NCBI RefSeq assembly: GCF_001043115.1
Contig: NZ_LFME01000011.1
Coordinates: forward strand, 1 to 64,000
Direction: 5' to 3'
Length of the DNA stretch: 64,000 nucleotides
Source of the DNA: Xanthomonas sp. NCPPB 1128
GTDB taxonomy: Bacteria > Pseudomonadota > Gammaproteobacteria > Xanthomonadales > Xanthomonadaceae
Below the pieces are notes generated by a model. It was not told the origin of the DNA. It worked only from the letters and a program-made list of their open reading frames with translations, and ran no database searches. Positions 1-8,592 of this stretch are shown here, piece after piece (position 1 is the stretch's first letter; each line of letters opens with the position of its first letter). Both the position numbers and the translations under genes were made by a program.

Positions 1-63
1 CCCCTGCCCTGCCCCTGCGGCCCCCTCGCGCGCGCGCCACGGCGCCCGCACGGCAGCGGCGGC

Positions 64-1332
64 ATGAGCATGCCCGGCACGCATACGGCCAATTTCGCCA
101 CCTGGGGCATCTGCGCACTGGCCACCGCCGGGGTGATCGCGCGGCCGTTCAAGCTGCCCGAGGCGTGCTGGGCGGTGGGCGGGGCGCTGCTGCTGATGGT
201 GCTGGGGCTGATGCCCGGCGGTGAGGCCTGGCAGGCGGTGCTGAAGGGCCTGGACGTCTATCTGTTCCTGATCGGCATGATGCTGCTGTCGGAAACCGCC
301 CGCGCCGAAGGCCTGTTCGACTGGGTGGCGATGCATGCGGTGAATCTGGCCAAAGGCTCGACCCAGCGCCTGTTCGCGCTGGTGTTCGGCGTCGGCATCG
401 TGGTCACCGCGTTCCTGTCCAACGACGCCACCGCGGTGGTGCTGACCCCGGCGGTGTACGCGGCCGCGCGCAAGGCCGGCGCCAAGCCGCTGCCGCTGCT
501 GTTCGCCTGCGCGCTGATCGCCAACGCCGCCAGCTTCGTGCTGCCGATCTCCAACCCCGCCAACCTGGTGCTGTACGGCGGGCAGATGCCGACGCTGGGC
601 GCGTGGATGGCCGCGTTCGCGCTGCCGTCGCTGCTGGCGATCGGGGTGACCTTCGTGATGCTGCGCTGGGCCGAGCGCAAGGACCTGACCGGCCGCTGCG
701 CCGCGCGCGTGGACACGGTGCCACTGACCCGCGGCGGCACCTTCGCCCTGGTCGGCATCCTCGCCACCGCCGTGTTGCTGGTCGGCGTCTCCGCGCTGGG
801 CCTGGACCTGGGCCTGCCGACCTGCCTGGCCGGCCTGGCCACGCTCGGCGTGGTCTGCCTGGGCGGCCGGCAGTCGCCGCTGCCGATGGCCAGGGCGGTG
901 TCGTGGTCGGTGCTGCCGCTGGTGGCCGGTTTGTTCGTGCTGGTGGAAGCGCTCTCGCGCACCGGCGTCATCGGCCTGCTCGCACGCACCCTGGCCGACG
1001 CCGCCGCGCACTCGCCGCAGGCCACCGCCGGCGTCGCCGGCACCCTGCTGGCGTTCGGCTCCAACCTGATGAACAACCTGCCGGCCGGCCTGATCGCCAG
1101 CACCACCGTCGCCCAGGCGCAGCCACCGCAACTGGTGGTGGACGCGCTGCTGATCGGCGTGGACCTGGGCCCGAACCTGTCGATCACCGGCTCGCTGGCG
1201 ACCATCCTGTGGCTGACCGCGATCCGCCGCGAAGGCGAGGACGTGGGCTTCTGGCGCTTCCTCAAGGTCGGCGCGCTGGTGATGCCGCCGGCGCTGCTGT
1301 GCGCGTTGGGCGCGCGCCTGCTGCTGGGCTGA
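64..1332 (+). CDS. ArsB/NhaD-type ion transporter (putative arsenite efflux permease)
   Basis: Predicted 422-residue inner-membrane protein with about 11 hydrophobic segments and almost no soluble domain. The size and repeated small-residue helices fit the ArsB/ion transporter superfamily. Two half-site signatures are visible: FLSNDATAVVLTPAV near residues 117-131 and FGSNLMNNLPAGL near 336-348, the SNDAT/NN-type discontinuous helices that line the substrate path in this superfamily. Family members export arsenite or antimonite or exchange sodium for protons. No arsR, arsC or arsA lies nearby, so arsenic as substrate is inference. The start has a second ATG two codons in (position 70); neither has a strong ribosome-binding site. 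The gene ends just before a block of REP-like repeats. Confidence 0.75.
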   Translation: MSMPGTHTANFATWGICALATAGVIARPFKLPEACWAVGGALLLMVLGLMPGGEAWQAVLKGLDVYLFLIGMMLLSETARAEGLFDWVAMHAVNLAKGSTQRLFALVFGVGIVVTAFLSNDATAVVLTPAVYAAARKAGAKPLPLLFACALIANAASFVLPISNPANLVLYGGQMPTLGAWMAAFALPSLLAIGVTFVMLRWAERKDLTGRCAARVDTVPLTRGGTFALVGILATAVLLVGVSALGLDLGLPTCLAGLATLGVVCLGGRQSPLPMARAVSWSVLPLVAGLFVLVEALSRTGVIGLLARTLADAAAHSPQATAGVAGTLLAFGSNLMNNLPAGLIASTTVAQAQPPQLVVDALLIGVDLGPNLSITGSLATILWLTAIRREGEDVGFWRFLKVGALVMPPALLCALGARLLLG

Positions 1333-1384
1333 GTAGCGCGCGTGCAGGTCGTGGACTCGGCCGCCGCGCCTTCCATCGCAAAGC

Positions 1385-1461
1385 GTCGCGGCTGAAGCCG
1401 CTCCTACAAGGGCATGTCTGCGAGCTGTCGGTGCCGTCGTAGGAGCGGCTTCAGCCGCGAC
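1385..1461. repeat. REP-like inverted pair, GTAG-headed class (A)
   Basis: Two 23-bp copies of the class A palindrome face outward: the complement-oriented copy at 1385-1407 and the forward copy at 1439-1461, which begins GTAGGAGCGGCTTCAGCC. They lie in the 336-bp gap between the transporter and the amino acid permease gene. Paired short palindromes of this kind are typical REP elements of Xanthomonas and Stenotrophomonas. Confidence 0.85.
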
Positions 1462-1556
1462 AGGCCTTACCGCGGACATCTGCCGCGGTCGATCCATGAA
1501 AAGCAACCAGCGCCGCTGCTACGGCAGCAGACATGACGCGCGCGAAGTCCCCCCAT

Positions 1557-1636
1557 GTGGGAGCGACTTCAGTCGCGACGAGCGAAGCCCAACGCCGTCC
1601 GACACCCTCACGCGTCGGGACTGAAGTCCCTCACAC
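1557..1636. repeat. REP-like inverted pair, GTGG-headed class (B)
   Basis: A forward copy at 1557-1579 (GTGGGAGCGACTTCAGTC) and a complement copy at 1614-1636 face each other. The stem differs from class A, with ACTTCAGT replacing GCTTCAGC. The forward copy here is intermediate between the two classes. Nothing else is recognisable in the 1333-1668 gap. Confidence 0.8.
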
Positions 1637-1668
1637 AACGGCATGCCGCCACCGTTGGAGCGCGCGCC

Positions 1669-3045
1669 CTACCCCGCGCGCAGCCGCCGCGCCACGCCGC
1701 TGATCAGCGCGATCACCGCGGTCAGCGCCGCCATCGACAGGAACTGCGTGCGGGTGTCCGGCGAGGCCACCAGCAGGCCGAAGATCAGCGCCAGGATCGC
1801 CAGCGCCAGCACGGTGAGCACCGGATAGCCGCGCATGCGGAACGGCAGGCGGGTGCCGGCGCGGTCGGCGCGCGCGCGCAGGATCAGTTGCGACAGCAGC
1901 GAGATCGTCCACACCAGCAGGCAGGTGGCGCCGACGATGTTCAGCAGCACCGGCAGCACCCGGTTGGGATACAGCAGTTCCAGCACCGCGGCGACGAAGC
2001 CGAACAGCACGCTGGCCAGCACCGCCAGCCACGGCACCTGCTGCCGGCTGGACGCGGCCAGCGCACGCGGCGCTTCGCCGCGCTGGGCCAGCGAGAAGAT
2101 CATCCGCGAGGCGCCGTACAGATTGGCGTTGAGCGCCGACAGCAGCGCAATCACCGCGATCAGGGTGATGCCGGTGGCGGCGCCAGGAATCCGGGCCACC
2201 TGCAACACCGCGGCGAACGGCGAACTCAGCGCCTCGCTCTGCCATGGCACCACCGCGATGATCACGCTCAGCGAGCCGATGTAGAACACCAGGATGCGCC
2301 AGGCGACGGTGCGGATGGCACGGGCGATGCTGCGCTCCGGGTCGGCGGTCTCGGCCGCGGCCACCGCCACGATTTCGGTGCCGCCGAAGGCGAACACCAC
2401 CACCAGCAACGCGGCGCCGATGCCGGCCATGCCCTTCGGCGCGAAGCCGCCGTTGCCGGTGACGTTGGACAGGCCCGGCGAGGCCACCCCGGGCAACCAA
2501 CCGGCCAGCAAGGCGATGCCGACCAGGATGAAACCGACGATCGCCGCGACCTTGAGGATGGCGAACCAGAATTCGAACTCGCCGAAGTTGCGCACGCCCA
2601 GCAGGTTGATCGCGGTGAACGCGGCCATGAACGCGATCGCGGCCAACGGCACCGGCAAGCCCGGCCACACCGTCGCCAGCAGACCGGCCGCACCGACCGC
2701 CTCGGCGGCGATCACGATCACCAGTTGCAGCCACCACAGCCAGCCCACGGTGGCGCCGGCGGTCGGCCCCATCGCGTCGGCGGCATAGACCGAGAACGCG
2801 CCGCTGGCCGGTTTGGCCGCCGCCATCTCGCCCAGCGCGTTCATCACGATGATCACCAGCGCGCCGGCGACCAGGTAGGAGATCAACACCGCCGGACCCG
2901 CCGCGTGCACGCCGACGCCGGAGCCCAGGAACAGGCCGGCGCCGATCGCGCTGCCCAATCCCATCATGATCAATTGCCGCGGTTTCAGCGCGTGGCGCAG
3001 GACGGGTGCGGCGGCAGGCGGGACAGGCGCGGACGGATGCGGCAT
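1669..3045 (-). CDS. APC-family amino acid permease
   Basis: A 458-residue integral membrane protein with about 12 hydrophobic segments. It opens with the family signature LIMMGLGSAIGAGLFLGSG around residues 22-40, which forms the unwound helix 1 that binds the amino group of the substrate. The pattern AFGGTEIVAVAAAE in the middle corresponds to helix 6 of the AroP/GabP/AnsP group. It should import an amino acid or GABA by proton symport; the substrate cannot be read from sequence. The ATG at 3045 was chosen because the signature then lies at the usual distance from the N-terminus. The frame is open upstream, but that extension is arginine- and proline-rich and not family-like. Confidence 0.88.
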   Translation of the reverse strand: MPHPSAPVPPAAAPVLRHALKPRQLIMMGLGSAIGAGLFLGSGVGVHAAGPAVLISYLVAGALVIIVMNALGEMAAAKPASGAFSVYAADAMGPTAGATVGWLWWLQLVIVIAAEAVGAAGLLATVWPGLPVPLAAIAFMAAFTAINLLGVRNFGEFEFWFAILKVAAIVGFILVGIALLAGWLPGVASPGLSNVTGNGGFAPKGMAGIGAALLVVVFAFGGTEIVAVAAAETADPERSIARAIRTVAWRILVFYIGSLSVIIAVVPWQSEALSSPFAAVLQVARIPGAATGITLIAVIALLSALNANLYGASRMIFSLAQRGEAPRALAASSRQQVPWLAVLASVLFGFVAAVLELLYPNRVLPVLLNIVGATCLLVWTISLLSQLILRARADRAGTRLPFRMRGYPVLTVLALAILALIFGLLVASPDTRTQFLSMAALTAVIALISGVARRLRAG

Positions 3046-3346
3046 CGGCTCGGTCGGGTGCGGAAAACGCGACACGATACAGGCTGAGGGCGGTGGCGTG
3101 CGGCCGCGCGCGTGTTTGGCCGCCTGCAACCGCGGATCGGCCCGCCGTCGCCGCGTGGCTGCTGCAACGCAGCGCGGATCCGCGCATGCGCTCGTGGCGG
3201 GCACCGCCCACTCCCTGCCGGCGAACACTGTCGTGGCCTCGCCGCTCGCCCGGCAACGCGGCGGCACCATCCAGGCGGCGCAAAGTACGGAATCACCTTA
3301 CATCCAACCAAGCGGCGAATTTCCTACATCCCGTTGATTTTGCATA

Positions 3347-3375
3347 TTGACAGCGATACTAACGTCAGAAATACT
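3347..3375 (+). promoter_or_regulatory. Candidate sigma-70 promoter for the exported protein gene
   Basis: TTGACA at 3347-3352 is followed after 17 bases by AATACT at 3370-3375 (four of six matches to the -10 consensus), in a locally AT-richer stretch. It lies about 185 bp before the ATG at 3562. The rest of the 3046-3561 gap holds no coding signal that I can support. Confidence 0.45.
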
Positions 3376-3561
3376 GAACTCGACGTCCACCGAATCTCCT
3401 ATCCCCGTACCTGCCGATGAGGGCGTGCACGCGGAGCCGGGAAAAGGCGGGCGGCGACGGACCGGGAGACGGCCCGTTGCGAGCGCTCCGGCCGGAAAGG
3501 ACCACGGCTGCCGCTCGTCCCATGGCGTACAGGTCCGTACATCCAGACAAGGAGAGACACC

Positions 3562-4044
3562 ATGATCAAACCGCTGCTGACCCTGACGGTGCTGGCGGCC
3601 GCGCTGGCCGTGCCCTGCCTGCAGGCCGCCGAGCGCGCGCCGCTCAACGCCGCCGATGCCATTCAAGGCATGGGCGAACGCCTGCCCATCGGCAAGAAGA
3701 ACGTCAGCCTGTCGCCGCTGTTCAAGGTCTACACGTTCGAGAAGGCCGGCCTGCGCTTCGTGCAGATCAACTCGTTGAAGGACGAGGTCATCACCGTGCT
3801 CACCGCCACGCCGGGCACCGAGGCACGGCTGCCGATCGGCACCGCCGCCGAGGAACAGATGATCGCGGTCAACGACGCGAAGAACCAGCCGCTGGGCATG
3901 GTCACCGCCGCGGCGAGCTGCCCGTGCAACGCGACCGTGGTCTACCGCGATGCCAACACCACCATCGTGGTGGTCTACGGCTCCAACGGCGAGTACATCA
4001 CCTCGTACGTGATCAAGAGCCCGCAGACCAAGCCGCCGCAGTAA
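3562..4044 (+). CDS. Small exported protein of unknown function
   Basis: A 160-residue protein with a clear Sec signal peptide: basic start MIKP, hydrophobic core, and a cleavage site after LQA near residue 22. The mature part has alternating hydrophobic beta-strand patterns and two cysteines spaced CPC (around residues 119-121). A strong ribosome-binding site (AAGGAGAG) precedes the ATG. I do not recognise the family. It is probably periplasmic or secreted, and it stands alone, with its own candidate promoter upstream and a strong hairpin immediately downstream. The short proline-rich tail KSPQTKPPQ is likely disordered. Confidence 0.72.
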   Translation: MIKPLLTLTVLAAALAVPCLQAAERAPLNAADAIQGMGERLPIGKKNVSLSPLFKVYTFEKAGLRFVQINSLKDEVITVLTATPGTEARLPIGTAAEEQMIAVNDAKNQPLGMVTAAASCPCNATVVYRDANTTIVVVYGSNGEYITSYVIKSPQTKPPQ

Positions 4045-4056
4045 GCCTCGGCCTAA

Positions 4057-4084
4057 CGCCGCGGCCGCACCTGCGGCCGCGGCG
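4057..4084 (+). terminator. Terminator-like hairpin after the small exported protein
   Basis: A perfect 12-bp inverted repeat, CGCCGCGGCCGC with a 4-base loop, begins 12 bp after the stop codon. No T-run follows, so intrinsic termination is likely but not certain. Confidence 0.5.
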
Positions 4085-4331
4085 ATGTGCTGCTGCACCG
4101 ATAGCATCGGATGGCCCAACCGCGTCGGTGCCCGCAGCACCTGGCGCGGACGATGCGTCGCAGGCGCCAGATTGGCGCACCAGAACGCGAAACGGAATGC
4201 GCCCGCGGCGGCGGGAGTGCTGCCGAGGCGGATCGCACCGCCGATTCCGGCGCGGCGATGCGCCGCCCATCGTCCGCCTGCAGGCGTCGCGCGCTCCATC
4301 GCGCATGCACTGCACCGCCTCGCATCTGCAT

Positions 4332-4359
4332 GCGGCCGCCTTCCGAGGAAGGCGGCCGC
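4332..4359 (-). terminator. Terminator-like hairpin downstream of the chemoreceptor gene
   Basis: A perfect 13-bp inverted repeat (GCGGCCGCCTTCC and its complement, 2-base centre) lies 35 bp past the stop of the chemoreceptor on the minus strand. No T-run follows. The 4085-4331 stretch between the two hairpins shows no gene. Confidence 0.5.
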
Positions 4360-4394
4360 GCAGGATCGCTCCGGCAGCGCCGGACCGGGTCGGC

Positions 4395-6665
4395 TCAGAA
4401 CTCCTGCCAGTCCTTGTCCAGCGCCACCGCGGCCACGGCTGCGGACTGGCCGGCGCGTCGCGGCGGCGCGGCCTTGGCCACTGCCGTCACCGGGCGCACG
4501 CTGCGCTTGGCAGCCAGGGGCGCGGGCTTGCCGTGCTGCGGCGCCTGCACCACCGGCGTGGCCGCCGAGGCATCCAGCTTGAACAGCGCCACCGCCTGGC
4601 TCAGTTCCACCGCCTGCTGCTCCATCGAGCGCGCCGCCGCGCTGGCCTCTTCCACCAAGGCCGCGTTCTGCTGGGTGCTCTCGTCCATCTGGGTGACGGT
4701 CTGGTTGACCTGTTCGATGCCGGCCGACTGCTCCTGCGAGGCCGCGGAGATTTCCCCCATGATGTCGGTGACACGCTGCACCGAGGTCACGATCTCGGTC
4801 ATGGTCTTGCCGGCCTGGTCGACCAGGACCGAGCCTTCGGCGACGCGGCTCACCGAATCGTCGATCAGGCTCTTGATCTCCTTGGCGGCACTGGCCGAGC
4901 GCTGCGCCAAGGTACGCACTTCGCTGGCGACCACGGCGAAACCGCGGCCCTGGTCGCCGGCGCGCGCGGCTTCCACCGCCGCATTGAGTGCGAGGATGTT
5001 GGTCTGGAAGGCGATGCCGTCGATCACCGAGATGATGTCGCCGATCTTCTTCGAGGAGGCCTCGATGCCACTCATGGTGGTCACCACCTGGCCGACCACG
5101 TCACCGCCCTGCGCGGCGACCGAGGCCGCGCCGGCCGCGAGCTGATTGGCCTGACGGGCGTGCTCGGCGTTCTGGCGGACGGTGGAGGTCAGCTCCTCCA
5201 TCGAGGCGGCGGTCTCTTCGAGGCTGGCGGCCTGCTGCTCGGTGCGGCGCGACAGGTCGTCGTTGCCGGCGGCGATCTCGCTGGCCGCGGCATTGATCGA
5301 CACCGCCGAGTGCTTGATGCGGCCGACGATGCCGGCCAGTTGCTCGGCGGTGGCATTGGCGTCGTCGCGCATCTGCGCGAACACGCCGCGGAAATCGCCG
5401 TGCATGCGCGCGGTCAGGTCGCCCGCGGCGATCGCCTGCAGCAGCGTCGACAACGCCTGCAGGTTGCCATCGGCGGTGGCCATCAGCTGGTTCAGGCTCT
5501 CCACCATCACCCGGAAGTCGTACTGGAAGCGTTCGGCGTCGCCGCGTGCGCTGAAGTCGCCATCGGCGGCGCAGGTCGCCAGTTGCTTGATCTGCCCGTT
5601 CATCGCCGACAGGTTGGCCTTGACCTCGTCCATGGTCTGGCTCAGTACCGCTTCCTCGCCAGGCAGGCGGTCCATGTCCTGCGACAGGTCGCCGATCGCG
5701 TAGCGGCCCATGATCTGCGCCAGGCGCGTCTTGACCGCCAGGTGCGAGGCCACCAGTGCATTGGTCTCGGCGGCCATGCGCCCGTAGTCGCCGGGGAAGG
5801 CCTGCGCTTCGATGCGATGGCTGACCTCGCCGGCATCGTGGCGCTTGGCCATCTCCAACTGCGCGCCGATCAGGTTGCCGACCTGCTGCTGCATGCCCTG
5901 CATCGCAGCCAGCAGCCGCCCGGTCTCGTCCTTGGCGTCGGTGCGCACGTCGTTGTCGAGCTTGCCGTTGGCGATCGCCTCGGCGACGCGGGTGGCACGC
6001 GTCAGCGGCACGGTGAGGCTGCGGGTGATCAGCCAGGCCAGCAGGCCGCTGACCAGCACCACCAGGACGCCGCCGGCCAGCAGCAGGCTGCGGCCACGGT
6101 CCATCGCCACGTTGGCGCTGGCGTAGGCCTCGGCACCGCGCGTGCGTTGCCGGTTGGCGTAGGCGGTGATCGCCTCCTGCCATTGCTTGTTCGCCGGCGC
6201 GGCCTGGCCCAGCATCACCTTCAGCGCCTCGTCGGGCTTGTTGCTCATGCCCAGGTCCAGCACCTGCTGATTGGCGACGCGGGTGAGCTGGTAGGCATCG
6301 TCGATCTGCTTGCGCATCTGCGCGCCGGCGGCGTCGCTGACCGGGATCGCGTAGAGCTTGTCGTGGATCTGGTCGTAGTAGCGGCGCTGTTCGTCGACGA
6401 TCCTGGCGAAGCCTTCGTTCTGTTCCTGCGTGGTCGGCAGCACGATGTTGCGCAGATTGATGGCGATCAGCGAGCTGGCGTTGCGCATCTCGCTGGTGTA
6501 ATCGAGGATCTGCATGCGCCGGTTGACGATGGTGTCCATCATGTCGCGCGCCTGTTTCAACGTCAGCAGGCCGGCGACGACGAGCGCACAGGACAGCAGG
6601 ATGAGGACGCCGAAGGCGGACGCGAGTCGCGTCCCGACGTTGTAGCGTTGAAGGAATCCGATCAT
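4395..6665 (-). CDS. Methyl-accepting chemotaxis protein with multiple HAMP domains and a C-terminal pentapeptide
   Basis: A 756-residue transmembrane chemoreceptor. TM1 spans about residues 14-34, a helical periplasmic ligand domain follows to about 200, and TM2 spans about 203-223. After the membrane HAMP come further HAMP-like segments with the recurring pattern IAxGDLxxxM (for example [10 protein letters not shown]), then the coiled-coil signalling domain. The hairpin tip [20 protein letters not shown] lies near residue 550, and glutamine/glutamate-rich methylation helices flank it. The protein ends DWQEF, matching the aromatic pentapeptide that recruits CheR/CheB in high-abundance receptors. 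The ligand is unknown. The ATG at 6665 places TM1 right at the N-terminus. A sigma-28-like promoter lies upstream. Confidence 0.93.
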   Translation of the reverse strand: MIGFLQRYNVGTRLASAFGVLILLSCALVVAGLLTLKQARDMMDTIVNRRMQILDYTSEMRNASSLIAINLRNIVLPTTQEQNEGFARIVDEQRRYYDQIHDKLYAIPVSDAAGAQMRKQIDDAYQLTRVANQQVLDLGMSNKPDEALKVMLGQAAPANKQWQEAITAYANRQRTRGAEAYASANVAMDRGRSLLLAGGVLVVLVSGLLAWLITRSLTVPLTRATRVAEAIANGKLDNDVRTDAKDETGRLLAAMQGMQQQVGNLIGAQLEMAKRHDAGEVSHRIEAQAFPGDYGRMAAETNALVASHLAVKTRLAQIMGRYAIGDLSQDMDRLPGEEAVLSQTMDEVKANLSAMNGQIKQLATCAADGDFSARGDAERFQYDFRVMVESLNQLMATADGNLQALSTLLQAIAAGDLTARMHGDFRGVFAQMRDDANATAEQLAGIVGRIKHSAVSINAAASEIAAGNDDLSRRTEQQAASLEETAASMEELTSTVRQNAEHARQANQLAAGAASVAAQGGDVVGQVVTTMSGIEASSKKIGDIISVIDGIAFQTNILALNAAVEAARAGDQGRGFAVVASEVRTLAQRSASAAKEIKSLIDDSVSRVAEGSVLVDQAGKTMTEIVTSVQRVTDIMGEISAASQEQSAGIEQVNQTVTQMDESTQQNAALVEEASAAARSMEQQAVELSQAVALFKLDASAATPVVQAPQHGKPAPLAAKRSVRPVTAVAKAAPPRRAGQSAAVAAVALDKDWQEF

Positions 6666-6824
6666 GAGGGGCACCAAGTGAGGAAAGGAAAGAGCCCGCG
6701 CCACGATCTGGATCGAACAAGACACCATCAGGCCGGCGGCCTGGACGTGATGCGACGGACAAGAAGGCCAAGACACTTCCAGCACCGACCGCATCGGGAT
6801 GTCCCGAGCGGGTACTCGCATTAG

Positions 6825-6851
6825 GTAACGGCGATCGCTGGTGATTCTTGA
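6825..6851 (-). promoter_or_regulatory. Candidate FliA (sigma-28) promoter for the chemoreceptor
   Basis: On the minus strand TCAAGAAT is followed after exactly 11 bases by GCCGTTAC, compared with the enterobacterial consensus TAAAGTTT-N11-GCCGATAA (five and six of eight matches). It lies about 160 bp before the receptor start, and chemoreceptors are usual FliA targets. The rest of the 6666-7072 gap shows no gene. Confidence 0.4.
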
Positions 6852-7072
6852 TGCGCAACTGCGCACAGTTTTTTGAATTGGGTCAAGCTTGTGACCGGCG
6901 CGTGCACGTGGCACGCGGATCGCTGGCGGATCGGCCTGCGCGCGTGAAATCTAGGTGAAACAATACCATTTTCAGGCGTGGCCGATGCATGGCCCCAGCG
7001 GTGGCTGCGGCGACCGCGACACGGGTGTGGCCGACATGCGGCAAACGGCATACAGTGCAACCATTGCCGGCG

Positions 7073-7104
7073 ACCGCCTCCGTGCCATCGGGCACGGAGG
7101 CGGT
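7073..7104 (-). terminator. Terminator-like hairpin after pectate lyase
   Basis: A perfect 14-bp stem, ACCGCCTCCGTGCC, with a 4-base loop (ATCG) begins 5 bp after the pectate lyase stop codon on the minus strand. There is no strong T-run. Confidence 0.6.
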
Positions 7105-7109
7105 GCGCT

Positions 7110-8174
7110 TCATTCGGCCAGGTTGGTGCCCGCACCCGCCGTGGCGATGACCTTGGCCTTGACCTGCGCGGCAGGGATCGCCGTGTACAGGTAGCCCAGC
7201 GGCTCGGGATAGGTCTTGGACGAGATCCAGGTGGTGGCGTTGGCGTAGGGCTTGCTGGTGCTTTCGGGCGCCGTCCAGGTGATGCCGCTGCCGACGTAGT
7301 TGTTGATCAGGTCCCAATAGCCGATCTCGCTGCTGTCGCGCGAGGTGACCGGGTTCTTGATGTTCTCGAAATAGTTGGCTTCGATCAGCGCCACCCCGCC
7401 CATGCGCACGTTGATACCGGAGGTGAAGACGTTGTTGAAATAGTTGTTGTAGATGTGGCTCAAGCCGCGCCGCTGCAGCGGCAGGCGCGATTCCACGTTC
7501 TCGAAGCGGTTGTGATGGTAGGTGGTGCGCGCGGCGGCGTTCTGGGTGTCGCTGTCGCTGTAGCCGTTGAGCGCGACCTTCTGGTAGTCGTGGATGTAGT
7601 TGTACGAGACGGTGACGTGATTGACGCCCTTCTTCATGTCGATGCCGCCGTCGAAGGACGCGTCGCCGGCGCCGGGGCACTTGGTCAGCGAGGCGAAGAT
7701 GGTGTTGTGGTCCACCCAGATGTTGGACGGCTGGCCGCTGGAATTGCCCTCCAGCGAAATCGAATCGGCATCCTCGCCGCCCGGCAGCAGGCCGATGGTC
7801 ATGTTGCGGATGATGACGTTGTGCGCGTTGCCGACCACGCGCACGCCGAAGTTGGCCGAGGAGCCGTTCGCACCCTTGATGGTGATGTCGCGCTTGTTCT
7901 TGATCTGCACGGTCTTGGCCGGCAGCTTCCATTGCGCGCATACGTCGGTGATGCTGGCGTAGTTGAAGCTGCCGGTGTAGTTGAGCACCAGGCCGCCGGA
8001 GCCGGCGTAGTTGTCGATCGCCGCCTGCATCGCCTCCATCGTGGCGACGTTCACCGGAATGGCACTGCCGCCGCCGGTGGTATTGGCCCCATAGCCCACC
8101 GGGCCGGCGAAGGCCGGGCTGGCGCCCATGGTCAGCGCGAGCGCCAGTGCGCCCCTGCGGAACTGCTGCTGCAT
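7110..8174 (-). CDS. Secreted pectate lyase, polysaccharide lyase family 1
   Basis: A 354-residue exported enzyme that should cleave polygalacturonan in plant cell walls by calcium-dependent beta-elimination. Residues 1-23 form a signal peptide ending AFA. The mature protein has the right-handed beta-helix pattern of PL1: NIWVDHNTIF carries the conserved WxDH signature, SFDGGIDMKKG lies in the calcium site region, and VESRLPLQRRG contains the RxPxxR catalytic motif. Length is normal for a single-domain PL1 enzyme, with no carbohydrate-binding module. The ATG at 8174 directly precedes the signal peptide and follows an AGAGAG ribosome-binding site. Monocistronic, with a hairpin at its 3' end. 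Such enzymes are type II secretion substrates in Xanthomonas. Confidence 0.93.
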   Translation of the reverse strand: MQQQFRRGALALALTMGASPAFAGPVGYGANTTGGGSAIPVNVATMEAMQAAIDNYAGSGGLVLNYTGSFNYASITDVCAQWKLPAKTVQIKNKRDITIKGANGSSANFGVRVVGNAHNVIIRNMTIGLLPGGEDADSISLEGNSSGQPSNIWVDHNTIFASLTKCPGAGDASFDGGIDMKKGVNHVTVSYNYIHDYQKVALNGYSDSDTQNAAARTTYHHNRFENVESRLPLQRRGLSHIYNNYFNNVFTSGINVRMGGVALIEANYFENIKNPVTSRDSSEIGYWDLINNYVGSGITWTAPESTSKPYANATTWISSKTYPEPLGYLYTAIPAAQVKAKVIATAGAGTNLAE

Positions 8175-8592
8175 GATCTCTCTCCCATCTGTCGCGATGA
8201 GTGCAAAGCGCATGGCAGTGTGCGCATGCGCCGGCACGGGGGCGTGGGGGCCGGCGCATTCTTGGAATGCGCGCCGCGGCCTACGCAATCGCCACGACGC
8301 CGAACTGGAACCCTGCGCTCCGTTCGCCGCGCGGGACAGGACAAGCGGACACGCACGGTCCGCAGGAGACAGACAGCGACAGCCGGGGACAGGCCGTCTA
8401 CACACGCGCCGCGTTGCGCGGCGGTGGCCGGCAATGACGGCGAACGCACGCGCATCGCATGCATCCCCAGCGACTCCGGAGCACTCCCCCGGGACAGGCG
8501 CCCATCGCTGACGCGCGGCCGCGAATGTTGCGGCTGCAGCACGTTTGCGCAGGCCATCCGACGCCGACGCGGCGCGGATGGCCGCGCGCGGC
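8175..8592. other. Gene-free gap upstream of pectate lyase
   Basis: These 418 bases separate the pectate lyase start from the end of the metallopeptidase gene on the same strand. They must carry the pectate lyase promoter, but I see no convincing -35/-10 pair, repeat or coding signal. Confidence 0.4.

Noticed and set aside
1555-3087. Plus-strand frame opposite the amino acid permease
   Set aside because: Gln/Arg/His-rich antisense translation; the permease on the other strand has strong family motifs.
3417-6824. Long plus-strand open frame across the chemoreceptor
   Set aside because: Opposite strand of a clear MCP gene, with low-complexity His/Arg/Gly-rich translation and no domain.
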